This document shows, one piece after another, positions 34,768 to 43,666 of a stretch of DNA of 64,000 bases; the stretch's first letter is position 1; every line of letters begins with the position of its first letter. The notes under the pieces are model-generated. The model saw only the letters and a list, made by a program, of their open reading frames with translations, made no database searches and was not told where the DNA came from. The translations under genes and the position numbers were made by a program. Origin of the DNA: Flavipsychrobacter sp. (GTDB lineage: Bacteria; Bacteroidota; Bacteroidia; Chitinophagales; Chitinophagaceae); contig JAFIGV010000014.1 in NCBI GenBank assembly GCA_017849575.1, positions 62,001 to 126,000 of the forward strand, written 5' to 3'.

Positions 34768-36888
34768 ATGTCTCAGTTTTTTAGATCGTTCGTTTTATTT
34801 GCACTTGTTCTGTTTTCGGGAAATGCCCGGGCGCAAATCATACAGGACCCGACTACCTGGAAATATGAAGTGCAGCGCAAAAACGACAGCACTTTTGATC
34901 TGGTATTTTCTCTAAAGCTCAAAGAACACTGGCATATCTGGTCGCTCAACCCTGGTGGCGACGGACTGGAAATACCACCGGAATTCAAATTTGATAAAGA
35001 TCCCGCCTACAGATTGGTGGGTAAGGTAAAGGAATCGGGTAAAAAAGTAACCGGCGAGATGGATGGTGTTGATGGCGTTGTCAGTTACTTTTTGGATCAT
35101 GTGCGCTACGTAGAAACCATTGTTGCCCACGGTAATGTTAAGGTGACCGGAGTACATAGCTATCAGGTTTGTGATGAATCTATGTGCCTGCCACCGAAAA
35201 AGAAAAACTTCAGTTTTGAAATAACTGGCTTTGCCACCCAGTCTGCCACGCCTGCGCCGGAGCAAGTTCCCGCCCCGGATACGGTTGTTGCCCAAAGGGG
35301 GGATACGCTTGCGGATACCATAAAAAAAGCAGTGGTAACCGCAGCAGATCAAAAACAGGATACACCAGGCGGTACAAAAAAGGAGAAACAACGGGGATTG
35401 CTTTGGTTGTTCTTCATGTCATTGGGTGGTGGCATCGCAGCAGTCATCACGCCGTGCGTTTATTCTATGATCCCGATAACGGTGAGCTTTTTTACCAAAC
35501 GTAGTAAAACGCGGGCAGAGGGCATCCGAAATGCAGTGTGGTATTCACTGTCCATCATTCTGATTTTTACTATTCTCGGTATTCTGATCTCAGCCGCATT
35601 TGGCGCTAATGCACTGAATAATCTCTCTACCAATTGGATTGCCAATCTTTTCTTTTTTATCATTTTCATCATTTTCGGTATTTCATTTTTGGGTGCCTTC
35701 GAAATCACGCTGCCTTCTTCCTGGACCAGTAAAACCGATAGTAAAGCAGGGGTAGGTAGTTTCAGTGGAATCTTTTTCATGGCACTTACGCTGGTCATTG
35801 TATCTTTTTCATGTACCGGTCCTATCGTAGGTCCATTGCTTGTACTGGCGGGCCAGGGGGGTATTGTTGGTCCTGCCCTGGGCATGTTCGGATTTTCTGT
35901 AGGTCTTGCTTTGCCCTTTGCAGTGTTTGCTGTTTTTCCGGGCCTGCTCAATAAAATGGCTACTTCGGGTGGATGGCTCAATCAGGTGAAAGTGGTGCTG
36001 GGTTTTCTGGAGCTAATGCTGGCTATGAAATTTTTGTCGAATGCCGACCTGGCTCAGGGATGGCGATTGCTCGACCGGGAGATCTTTATTGCCATATGGA
36101 TTGTGCTGTCGGTAATGCTGGGTTTTTATTTACTCGGACGCCTAAAATTATCGCATGATGATGCATCACCGAAAAATCTTTACGGACAGGAATACGTTTC
36201 GATTTTCAAGCTTTTCCTTGCCATCATTTCTTTCACTTTTGCTGTTTACCTGCTTCCGGGCATGTGGGGTGCGCCACTGAATGGTATGAGTCAGTTTTTG
36301 CCACCGATGGGCACGCAGGACTATGTAGTGAGCAACGGCGGCGGAGCAGCGGGAACCGGCGAAAGCAGTAATGGTCCTTCTCCGAAAAAATATGTGGAGG
36401 AACTTAAAAAGTATGAACCTACCGTAGCTGTGCAATCGGGTCTTGTTACTTTTTACGACTACGAAGAAGCCCTGGAAGCTGCAAAAGTCTTAAAGAAGCC
36501 GGTGATGCTTGACTTTACAGGTATCAACTGTGTGAACTGCCGTAAGATGGAAAGCCAGGTATGGAGCCAGCCGGAGGTGATGAAGCGACTGAAGAACGAT
36601 TTTATTGTGGCCTCCCTCTATTGTGATTACGACAAAGTTGATCTGCCGGCGGATAAGCAGTTTTACTCGAAAGAACTGAACTCCAAAGTGGTCACACTCG
36701 GCGATTGGAATGAACATCTGCAAGCTGCGAAGTTTAATTCTAACTCACAGCCTTTTTACTTTTATGTAGATGAAAATGGAGAGAAGCTGGTTGAAAATGG
36801 CTACGCTTACGATCCGGACGCGCAGAAATTTATTGACCATCTGGAAAAGGTAAAAGCTGCTTATCAGAGCCGGCATCAAGGCCAGTAA
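34768..36888 (+). CDS. dsbD: thiol:disulfide interchange protein DsbD
   Basis: A 706-residue membrane electron transporter. Signal peptide (about 1-22); DsbD alpha domain with YQVCDESMCLPP; an Ala/Pro/Thr-rich linker; an eight-helix CcdA/DsbD core with cysteines in ITPCVYSM and VSFSCTGP; and a C-terminal thioredoxin domain with INCVNCRK. It passes reducing power from cytoplasmic thioredoxin to periplasmic disulfides. All six redox cysteines are present. The 92-base gap from the stand-alone alpha-domain gene lacks a clear promoter. Confidence 0.93.
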   Translation: MSQFFRSFVLFALVLFSGNARAQIIQDPTTWKYEVQRKNDSTFDLVFSLKLKEHWHIWSLNPGGDGLEIPPEFKFDKDPAYRLVGKVKESGKKVTGEMDGVDGVVSYFLDHVRYVETIVAHGNVKVTGVHSYQVCDESMCLPPKKKNFSFEITGFATQSATPAPEQVPAPDTVVAQRGDTLADTIKKAVVTAADQKQDTPGGTKKEKQRGLLWLFFMSLGGGIAAVITPCVYSMIPITVSFFTKRSKTRAEGIRNAVWYSLSIILIFTILGILISAAFGANALNNLSTNWIANLFFFIIFIIFGISFLGAFEITLPSSWTSKTDSKAGVGSFSGIFFMALTLVIVSFSCTGPIVGPLLVLAGQGGIVGPALGMFGFSVGLALPFAVFAVFPGLLNKMATSGGWLNQVKVVLGFLELMLAMKFLSNADLAQGWRLLDREIFIAIWIVLSVMLGFYLLGRLKLSHDDASPKNLYGQEYVSIFKLFLAIISFTFAVYLLPGMWGAPLNGMSQFLPPMGTQDYVVSNGGGAAGTGESSNGPSPKKYVEELKKYEPTVAVQSGLVTFYDYEEALEAAKVLKKPVMLDFTGINCVNCRKMESQVWSQPEVMKRLKNDFIVASLYCDYDKVDLPADKQFYSKELNSKVVTLGDWNEHLQAAKFNSNSQPFYFYVDENGEKLVENGYAYDPDAQKFIDHLEKVKAAYQSRHQGQ

Positions 36889-36938
36889 ATTAACGCTTCC
36901 GACGTAAGGAATGCTTTTAGGATAAACACCTAACGCAA

Positions 36939-38501
36939 ATGATTCATACACTTACCGTCACCCTGCTGCCCGGCGAGGAAAAAGACGACCGCCGCATAAG
37001 AAAGCAAATTGGCGAATTACTATCTGTCGGACTGCGACGGATCAGCGGTTACACCATAGAAAGGCAATCTATCGATGCCCGTGGCAGGCAAGCTAAAATT
37101 TTATTACAGATTAAGGCATGCACAGACGAGCCTTTGCCTGAAGAACCGGTGTTCGATCCTCATTTGCGCACTGTTGCTCATGCGCCACACGTAGTCATTG
37201 TGGGGGCAGGTCCCGCGGGTCTGTTCGCAGCATTAAAACTAATCGCTTTGGGTATAAAGCCCATCATCCTCGAAAGAGGAAAGGATGTACGCAGCCGCCG
37301 GCGCGACCTCGCCGCTATGAACAAGGATGGCGTGGTCAACCCCGAAAGCAATTATTGTTTTGGAGAGGGAGGCGCAGGCACCTATAGCGATGGTAAACTC
37401 TACACCCGATCGACCAAACGAGGCGATGTAAAACGCATCCTTCAATTATTTATACACTTTGGCGCTGACCCGCGTATTGGTTATGAAGCGCATCCACATA
37501 TTGGCACCAACAAGCTGCCCGGCATCATCAGCGCCATGCGCACTGCCATCACAGATTGCGGCGGTGAAGTACACTTCAATGCAAGACTTTCGGATATTGT
37601 GCTCGATGGCGATCGTGTTTCTGCCGTTAGGCTTGCAGACGGTTCCACGATAAAATGTACACAGCTTATTCTTGCTACCGGCCACTCTGCCCGCGATATT
37701 TTTGAGCTGCTGCAGCGAAAGAAGATTGCTATAGAGGCCAAGCCATTTGCTTTGGGGGTACGCATCGAGCATCCACAATCTATTATCGACCAGGCGCAGT
37801 ACAAATGCGAAATCAGGAGTGAGTTTTTACCAGCGGCGAGCTATTCGCTGGTGACACAGCAATGGGGCAGAGGCGTTTTCTCATTTTGTATGTGTCCCGG
37901 CGGCATTATTGCACCGGCAGCGACGGCACCGGGTGAAGTGGTGGTGAACGGATGGTCGCCCAGCAAAAGGAACAATCGCTTTGCCAATTCGGGTACCGTT
38001 GTGGCGGTTAATGAACAGGATTTCAAAGATTATGGGTTTACCGGCGAGCTTGCGGGAATGCACTATCAGTCTATGGTAGAGCGGCGGGCTTTCGATGCCG
38101 GGGGTGGCAGGTTAGTGGCGCCCGCTCAGCGCCTTGTTGATTTTACGGAGAAGAGGTCGTCTTCTACTTTGCCGGAATGTTCCTATCTGCCCGGTATAAC
38201 CAGTGTCTCGCTCTACGAGGTGTTGCCGGATGCGGTAAGCAATTCACTGCGGTATGCGCTGAAAGACTTCGGAAAGAAGATGAAGGGATATTTTACTAAC
38301 GAAGCCGTAATGGTCGCCACCGAAAGCCGGACCAGTTCGCCCGTTCGCATTCCCAGAGACAAGGACCGTTTGCAACATACACAAATCAAAGGGTTGTATC
38401 CTTGCGCTGAAGGGGCCGGCTATGCAGGAGGAATTGTTTCTGCTGCCATGGATGGTGAGCGGTGTGCGGAAATGGCAGCGCACGATCGGATCAATTCCTG
38501 A
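36939..38501 (+). CDS. COG2509-type FAD-dependent oxidoreductase
   Basis: A 520-residue flavoprotein. An N-terminal domain of about 85 residues precedes the FAD-binding VIVGAGPAGLFAALKL (GxGxxG), the ERGKDVRSRRRD segment, GEGGAGTYSDGKL and the C-terminal PCAEGAGYAGGIVSAAMDG FAD loop. These features match the uncharacterised COG2509 FAD-dependent dehydrogenases. Substrate unknown; cytoplasmic. Confidence 0.85.
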   Translation: MIHTLTVTLLPGEEKDDRRIRKQIGELLSVGLRRISGYTIERQSIDARGRQAKILLQIKACTDEPLPEEPVFDPHLRTVAHAPHVVIVGAGPAGLFAALKLIALGIKPIILERGKDVRSRRRDLAAMNKDGVVNPESNYCFGEGGAGTYSDGKLYTRSTKRGDVKRILQLFIHFGADPRIGYEAHPHIGTNKLPGIISAMRTAITDCGGEVHFNARLSDIVLDGDRVSAVRLADGSTIKCTQLILATGHSARDIFELLQRKKIAIEAKPFALGVRIEHPQSIIDQAQYKCEIRSEFLPAASYSLVTQQWGRGVFSFCMCPGGIIAPAATAPGEVVVNGWSPSKRNNRFANSGTVVAVNEQDFKDYGFTGELAGMHYQSMVERRAFDAGGGRLVAPAQRLVDFTEKRSSSTLPECSYLPGITSVSLYEVLPDAVSNSLRYALKDFGKKMKGYFTNEAVMVATESRTSSPVRIPRDKDRLQHTQIKGLYPCAEGAGYAGGIVSAAMDGERCAEMAAHDRINS

Positions 38502-38523
38502 GCCTGCGGCGCTTGCTCGTTGA

Positions 38524-39099
38524 TTAATCCTCTATAGAGATATCGTACTGCTGTAAAAGCCCCGCCAATCCCAACGCTGAGAACTTTGCTTTCCTGATCC
38601 TGTTCGTATTAGGATTGATCATGAAATTCGTTGCAGTTTTGAAATCTGCCGCAAGAAGTTTTGTATTTTCAAAGGTTGCATTGCTGAGGTCGCTGTTAGC
38701 AAACGAGGCATGAGAAAGATCAGCTTCTGTAAAATCAACTTCAAGCAGACTGCAATGCTCAAACTGTGTTTGGGGCATCCTGACCCGGAAAAAACAGGAA
38801 TGATTGAGCTGGCATTCTTCGAAACGGAAGGACAGCCCGAAGTCGTTACACAGATCAAAGCGAATTCCCAGCATTTTGCAGGAATGAAAGCTTGCATTTT
38901 GGAAAAAGCATTGATCGAGCTTCATCAGACTCAGGTTGCAATCGTCGAAATGGCAGTTGATGAACTTGCCGCCCTTTACCTTCAGCTCTTGAAATACACA
39001 TTTCTCAAACCTGCATTGTTCAAACTCAGCATGGTGCAAATCTTCGTTTTGAAAAGAACGCCGTTCAAAGTTTTGCTGATAGAATTGTAGCCCCGACAT
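38524..39099 (-). CDS. pentapeptide-repeat protein (Qnr/McbG-like)
   Basis: A 191-residue protein made almost wholly of A(D/N)LxF-type pentapeptides (EFEQCRFEKCVF, EVDFTEADLSHASFANSDLS), giving a right-handed quadrilateral helix. McbG and Qnr members mimic DNA and protect gyrase, but most pentapeptide proteins have no known role, so quinolone protection is only a possibility. It ends with a short helical capping tail. It is seven bases downstream of the universal stress protein gene. Confidence 0.85.
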   Translation of the reverse strand: MSGLQFYQQNFERRSFQNEDLHHAEFEQCRFEKCVFQELKVKGGKFINCHFDDCNLSLMKLDQCFFQNASFHSCKMLGIRFDLCNDFGLSFRFEECQLNHSCFFRVRMPQTQFEHCSLLEVDFTEADLSHASFANSDLSNATFENTKLLAADFKTATNFMINPNTNRIRKAKFSALGLAGLLQQYDISIED

Positions 39100-39105
39100 A
39101 GTTTG

Positions 39106-39921
39106 TTATTCGTGTATTGCCATTACAGGAATGGAGTTAAAACGTGCCAATTGTTTTGTGTAGCTTTTGTTGAGCAGGTTGTACCAGAGCCCATGTTTTC
39201 TAGGCGTCACAAGCAATAATTGTATGTCGTTTGCTGCCACGAAGTCGGATACTGCTCTGATGATTTGTCTTTCGCTGATGAAATGATAGTGGGGTGAAAG
39301 TTCGTCGAGCGAGCCGTTGAGCACTTCCATCTTACGTTCTTGCTCTTCTGCGGTGTTTGCTTTGTCCACATTTATGATATGCAGCCTCGACTCCGGAAGC
39401 TGTAGAAACTGGCGGATGGCGGCAATTTGCTTTTCGGTGCAGGGTGTTTTACAATCGCAGGCATATGCAATATTGCGAACCGGTGTATAGGAAGCGGTGG
39501 AAGGTATGACCAGCACCGGAAGGCTCACATTGACCAAAGCATCCAGCCAGTCGTTGTCCCAGAGCCACAGGTCGGCATAATGTCCTTGTGCGCCCAGGAT
39601 CAGCACATTCGGTTTCACCTCTTTTTCCAGCATGTTCAGGGATGCGGTAAAACCTCCGATTACCGTTCTCGCCTCGACGTTTAGCTCGGTGTGTTTTGCT
39701 TTAGTATGCTCCAGAGCTTCTCTTAGCCGATCTGTCTGCGCTTTGAGCGCGTCTTCTACAGTAGTAAGGCTAAGGCCCTCTCCACTATACGAGGTCGGTA
39801 TATCGTAGATATGACAGAGCACGAGGTCGTAATGTTTGTCAGTTGCCAGGGCACAGGCATATTGTAGCGCATTTGCCGAGCTGGCAGAAAAATCGGTTAC
39901 GACAACAATTTTTGAATTCAT
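39106..39921 (-). CDS. tandem-domain universal stress protein
   Basis: A 271-residue cytoplasmic protein with two UspA folds, about 1-145 and 150-271. The first has VVVTDFSASSANAL and the ATP-loop remnant ILGAQGHYA; the second is diverged and lacks a clear GxxGx9GS motif. ATG at 39921 is used rather than the TTG three codons upstream. It is adjacent to and co-oriented with the pentapeptide gene. Confidence 0.86.
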   Translation of the reverse strand: MNSKIVVVTDFSASSANALQYACALATDKHYDLVLCHIYDIPTSYSGEGLSLTTVEDALKAQTDRLREALEHTKAKHTELNVEARTVIGGFTASLNMLEKEVKPNVLILGAQGHYADLWLWDNDWLDALVNVSLPVLVIPSTASYTPVRNIAYACDCKTPCTEKQIAAIRQFLQLPESRLHIINVDKANTAEEQERKMEVLNGSLDELSPHYHFISERQIIRAVSDFVAANDIQLLLVTPRKHGLWYNLLNKSYTKQLARFNSIPVMAIHE

Positions 39922-40019
39922 GATGGACAATGTCTATCAAAGGTACAAGCAAAAAATGCTGGAGGCAGGCGTTTTTGCTGGCATGATGCTTTTCCATTTT
40001 GCAGCAAAAATCATCCATC

Positions 40020-40382
40020 ATGATAACGGTTTTAAACGACGTGGGTCCGCGCGTGGCTGCCTTTGAAGCGAGTGGCGAAGTGACAGGGGAGGAGTACAAG
40101 AGGATCGTAGTGCCTCATATCGACAACATCGCCAAACAGCATGACAAAGTAAGCTTTCTGCTGCTGCTTAATACCGATATTGGCAATTATGATCTTTCGG
40201 CCTGGATGAAAGATATTGGGGTTGGCTTTAAATATTTTTCACAATGGGATCGCCTGGCGGTAGTAAGCGATCAGGATTGGCTGAATAAGCTCTCGGAAGT
40301 AATGGGCTATGTTATTCCCGGAAACGTGAAATCTTTTAAGCGCTCGGAACTTACACAGGCAAAGGAGTGGGTGAGTGGTTAG
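40020..40382 (+). CDS. SpoIIAA-like (STAS/SEC14-type) protein
   Basis: A 120-residue single-domain protein. GEVTGEEYKRIVVPHID, SFLLLLNTD, and FSQWDRLAVVSDQDWL match the SpoIIAA-like STAS/SEC14 fold of small cytoplasmic proteins. Function unknown. ATG at 40020 is preferred over an alternative start seven codons upstream. It is divergent to the universal stress gene. Confidence 0.75.
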   Translation: MITVLNDVGPRVAAFEASGEVTGEEYKRIVVPHIDNIAKQHDKVSFLLLLNTDIGNYDLSAWMKDIGVGFKYFSQWDRLAVVSDQDWLNKLSEVMGYVIPGNVKSFKRSELTQAKEWVSG

Positions 40383-40387
40383 CCCAG

Positions 40388-41098
40388 CTACTGCTTTCTC
40401 AGTACCATCCATGAATTGTCTTTACGCAAGGTCATATACCTCCCTTCCAGGTGGTGTATGATCATTTGTTCTGATGAGGATCCGCTTACGAGATTAAGAA
40501 TCTTCTCGTCGGCCGACAAGCTCCAGGAAAGCTCCATCTGCTGCCAGCTACCGTCAGCAAGGCGGGTCCGGATATTACCCAGGCGGGTAAAGTGGAACGT
40601 GTACGACACAAACACATCGAGCGGTACCGAGGTTTCGCCACTGTCCAGAATCTGGTTAGCGTTTTCGTCCGTGCCGGTCTCGATTACATTCCATATTCCT
40701 CCCACACTATTGAAGGTCGTGTTTGGGACCTCTACCGTAATGGGAAAACTCTCTTGAGACCCGGCACCGAAACTGCAGACCAGTTGTGCATGATATACAC
40801 CCGGCATAGCCTGTATGGTAGCGTGCATCGAAGCTATGCTTGAGAACGTCCCACTTCCTGTCGGGTCGGAGAACCAATAAATAATTCCATTGGGAAGTCC
40901 GGAAAATGATAAAGAAATGGGCTGCGGTGTCCCTGATAGCTGACTGATATGAACTGTAAACAGGCTGGTGTCGCCGAGGTCTAAAGTCTGGGTTTGCAAG
41001 CCCGCAAGTTTGAGGAGAGATCCGTTGGTTTCCGGCTCTTTATTGCAGGCAATCGCAAAGATGGAAAGGAAAAAAAAGACGTAGAGTTGCCGGTACAT
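40388..41098 (-). CDS. hypothetical lipoprotein, 236 aa
   Basis: A lipoprotein signal ends in FAIAC with Cys18, followed by NKEPE; the mature part is beta-rich with a repeated Ig-like feel (VHISQLSGTPQPISLSFSG). The second half (about 135-236) resembles a lipocalin-like or calycin fold with GGIWNVIETG at its start. Function unknown. An inverted repeat and a -7 box lie in its upstream region. Confidence 0.75.
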   Translation of the reverse strand: MYRQLYVFFFLSIFAIACNKEPETNGSLLKLAGLQTQTLDLGDTSLFTVHISQLSGTPQPISLSFSGLPNGIIYWFSDPTGSGTFSSIASMHATIQAMPGVYHAQLVCSFGAGSQESFPITVEVPNTTFNSVGGIWNVIETGTDENANQILDSGETSVPLDVFVSYTFHFTRLGNIRTRLADGSWQQMELSWSLSADEKILNLVSGSSSEQMIIHHLEGRYMTLRKDNSWMVLRKQ

Positions 41099-41099
41099 G

Positions 41100-41123
41100 A
41101 TATTGTGAAATAGAACACAATAT
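41100..41123. repeat. 8-bp inverted repeat in the lipoprotein leader
   Basis: ATATTGTG/CACAATAT with an 8-base loop starts one base upstream of the lipoprotein start codon, between it and the -7 box at 41136. It could be an operator or an mRNA hairpin hiding the start region. Confidence 0.45.
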
Positions 41124-41135
41124 AATTCCTGTTTT

Positions 41136-41143
41136 CAAAAATA
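41136..41143 (-). promoter_or_regulatory. Bacteroidota -7 box for the lipoprotein gene
   Basis: Minus-strand TATTTTTG fits TAnnTTTG, 38 bases upstream of the ATG. Confidence 0.5.
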
Positions 41144-41168
41144 CAAATATGATCAGGTGTGTCGGCAA

Positions 41169-43295
41169 TCAGTAGTCGAGCAGTGCTCTTATTTTTTCAG
41201 CAACTTTTTCGGCGCTCGGTAACATAGCAGCTTCCAACGCTGTGTTCATGGGCACCGCCGGAAGGTCGAGCGCCCCTACGGTCGTCACCGGCGCATCGAG
41301 CTGGTAGAAACATTGCTGCGCAATGCGGCCGGAAAGCGCCTCACAAAATGAATTGCGCAGTTGCTCTTCCGTAAGTACCATACACTTGCCATGTCGGCGC
41401 ACCGTTTCGAAGATCAATTCTTCATCGAGCGGATACAGCGTACGAATATCAATGACTTCTACCTGACCGGGAAATTGCTGCGCAGCATTCTTTGCCCAGT
41501 AAACTCCCATGCCGTAGGTGATGATACAGATAGAACTGCCGTTATGGACATGTTCGTCCGAAGCCTGTAAGACGGCAATGCCTTTCCCTAAGGGCAATAC
41601 ATAATTGCGGTCGGGCTCTACCATTTTGGCTTCATCTGTACCCGGCACTTTGCTCCAATACAAACCCTTATGCTCCAGCATGATGACCGGATTGGGATCC
41701 AGAAAAGCGGCTTTCATTAACCCTTTCAGGTCGGCTGCATTGCTGGGATAGGCTATTTTAATTCCTTTAATGGTTGCCAGTGTGCTTTCAACGCTGCCGC
41801 TATGGTAGGGCCCACCACCACCATACGCACCGATGGGTACACGGACGATGCAGGACACGGGGAACTTGCCGCAACTCAGGTAACAAGACTTGCTGATCTC
41901 CGTAACGAGTTGATTGATTCCCGGATAGATATAATCTGCAAACTGAACCTCTACAATAGGCTTTAACCCTACAGCACTCATGCCCACCGTAGAGCCAATG
42001 ATGTAGGCTTCCTGAATGGCAGTATTGAAAACACGATCGTCGCCAAATTTGTCGGCAAGCGTTGCCGCTTCACGAAACACGCCGCCCAGCCGGCGTCCTA
42101 CGTCCTGTCCATAAAACAGGGCTTCCGGATAGTCCTGCAATATTTCTTCAACAGCATGGAGCGCCGCATCTACCATCACTACTTTTTCTTTTCCTTCTGG
42201 TTGCCGGACTCCCTTTTCAACGGTTGCAGGGGTAGGCGCAAATATGTGATCGGATACGGTAGCCGGTTCCGGGTCAGCCGCGTTCACCGCTTCTTCAAAC
42301 TCGCGCTGTACGAAAAGACGTTCTTCATTTTCTATTTCCTCGAGCAACTCTTCTTTAACGCCGCGTTGCAGCAGAAGCTTTTTCAGTTTTGGCCCCGGAT
42401 CGTTTTGCGCATGCCGCTCAAGATCTTCGGCTGTACGATACCATTCTTTTCGAACACCCGAAGTATGGTGTCCCAACAACGGAACTTTTGCATGAACAAG
42501 AATGGGCTTCCGCTCGCGGCGCACCCAGTCTATGGTATATTCCATTGTTTTGTAACTATCAACAAAATCGCTGCCGTTCACTCTTACACGCTCCAGTCCT
42601 TTGAAACCGGCAGCATAGTCATAAGCATCATTGGTGCGTGCTTCGTCGCTGCTTACAGAGATGCCCCAGTCGTTGTCCTGAACGAGGTAGATAACAGGGA
42701 GCTGATGAAGTGCCGCGAAAGAGAACGCTTCACTCACTTCTCCTTCCGTCACACTACCATCGCCCAGCGAACAGATCACTACGGGCGGAACTTCGTAGTC
42801 TTTTAATTTTCTTTTCTCAATGTATTGTACGCCCTGAGCCAGCCCTGTAGTAGGAATAGTTTGCATGCCGGTAGCGCTACTTTGATGGATGATAGTGGGA
42901 TAGCCCTCACGGCGGATGTTGGGATGGTTGTAGTATTCTCTTCCACCTGTAAAAGGATCATCCGCTTTTGCAAGCAACTGCAACATCATTTCGTAAGGTC
43001 GGAAACCCATGCCAAGCATCAGGCTTTCGTCGCGGTAATAAGGACTTACATAGTCGCAGGATTGAAGCAAAAAACCAGTAGCCAGTTGTATGGCTTCATG
43101 TCCGCGGGAAGTGCTATGAACGTATTTGCAGATCTGTCTGTTTGCATCGTATATATCAGCCATCGCCCTTGTAGTCATCATTAACCGGTAGGCTTTGAGC
43201 AGCGTCTCTTTAGAAAGCATGTCAGAATGTTGTTGCTCCTCCTTGCGGGAAGCGGGCGTAAAAGTACGCTGTAATTGGGAAAAGAAGGATGCCAT
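41169..43295 (-). CDS. fused E1 alpha/beta subunit of a 2-oxoacid dehydrogenase (BCKDH-like)
   Basis: A 708-residue thiamine-diphosphate enzyme joining E1 alpha (about 1-340) and E1 beta (about 375-708). The TPP motif is GDGSVTEGEVSEAF...QDN in the alpha half; HHTSGVRKEW is the alpha regulatory loop region; the beta half has FYGQDVGRRLGGVF and GAYGGGGPYHSGS. The reaction is decarboxylation of a branched-chain 2-oxoacid (or pyruvate) for an E2 lipoyl partner, not in the window. ATG at 43295 is used; the longer frame is excluded because a promoter lies inside it. Confidence 0.88.
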   Translation of the reverse strand: MASFFSQLQRTFTPASRKEEQQHSDMLSKETLLKAYRLMMTTRAMADIYDANRQICKYVHSTSRGHEAIQLATGFLLQSCDYVSPYYRDESLMLGMGFRPYEMMLQLLAKADDPFTGGREYYNHPNIRREGYPTIIHQSSATGMQTIPTTGLAQGVQYIEKRKLKDYEVPPVVICSLGDGSVTEGEVSEAFSFAALHQLPVIYLVQDNDWGISVSSDEARTNDAYDYAAGFKGLERVRVNGSDFVDSYKTMEYTIDWVRRERKPILVHAKVPLLGHHTSGVRKEWYRTAEDLERHAQNDPGPKLKKLLLQRGVKEELLEEIENEERLFVQREFEEAVNAADPEPATVSDHIFAPTPATVEKGVRQPEGKEKVVMVDAALHAVEEILQDYPEALFYGQDVGRRLGGVFREAATLADKFGDDRVFNTAIQEAYIIGSTVGMSAVGLKPIVEVQFADYIYPGINQLVTEISKSCYLSCGKFPVSCIVRVPIGAYGGGGPYHSGSVESTLATIKGIKIAYPSNAADLKGLMKAAFLDPNPVIMLEHKGLYWSKVPGTDEAKMVEPDRNYVLPLGKGIAVLQASDEHVHNGSSICIITYGMGVYWAKNAAQQFPGQVEVIDIRTLYPLDEELIFETVRRHGKCMVLTEEQLRNSFCEALSGRIAQQCFYQLDAPVTTVGALDLPAVPMNTALEAAMLPSAEKVAEKIRALLDY

Positions 43296-43306
43296 TGAAC
43301 GTGATC

Positions 43307-43336
43307 TAAATATACAGTGTGTTAGAGGCTGGCAAA
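43307..43336 (-). promoter_or_regulatory. promoter of the E1 fusion gene
   Basis: Minus-strand TTTG (43333-43336), 18 bases, then TATATTTA (43307-43314, one mismatch to TAnnTTTG). It lies 12 bases before the chosen ATG. The rest of the divergent gap, 43337-43640, shows nothing recognisable. Confidence 0.5.
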
Positions 43337-43640
43337 TATCCAAACATGAGCTGACTATTCGCTCAAAAAATTTGAGACTCTGTCCTGACCGTTGCATCTA
43401 ATGGTCATTCAGACTTTACCTCTCCGTCTGTGCAAGTAATTTTCCGCTGCGTATCCACAAGTCAGAACTTGCGCTTACCATCCTGAGGTCTTCACTAAAG
43501 TCAGTAGCTACCTCCGTTTATTTTTTGATAGGTTTTGCGCGAGGTACTTCGAATTCTGTTCGGATGGCACGAGACTATTGACTGTACTTCAATTCTCCGG
43601 AAAATAACTCAAATAGATTTCCTTTAGAATACAGAACCGC

Positions 43641-43648
43641 TATTTTTG
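43641..43648 (+). promoter_or_regulatory. Bacteroidota -7 box for the YfhO-like gene
   Basis: TATTTTTG fits TAnnTTTG; TTTC lies 19 bases upstream in the -33 position. The ATG is 18 bases downstream. Confidence 0.5.
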
Positions 43649-43666
43649 TTTCACCAAAAATCATTT

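Noticed and set aside
43295-43397. 34-residue N-terminal extension of the E1 fusion protein
   Set aside because: A -33/-7-like promoter lies within it, and the family homology begins after the internal Met.
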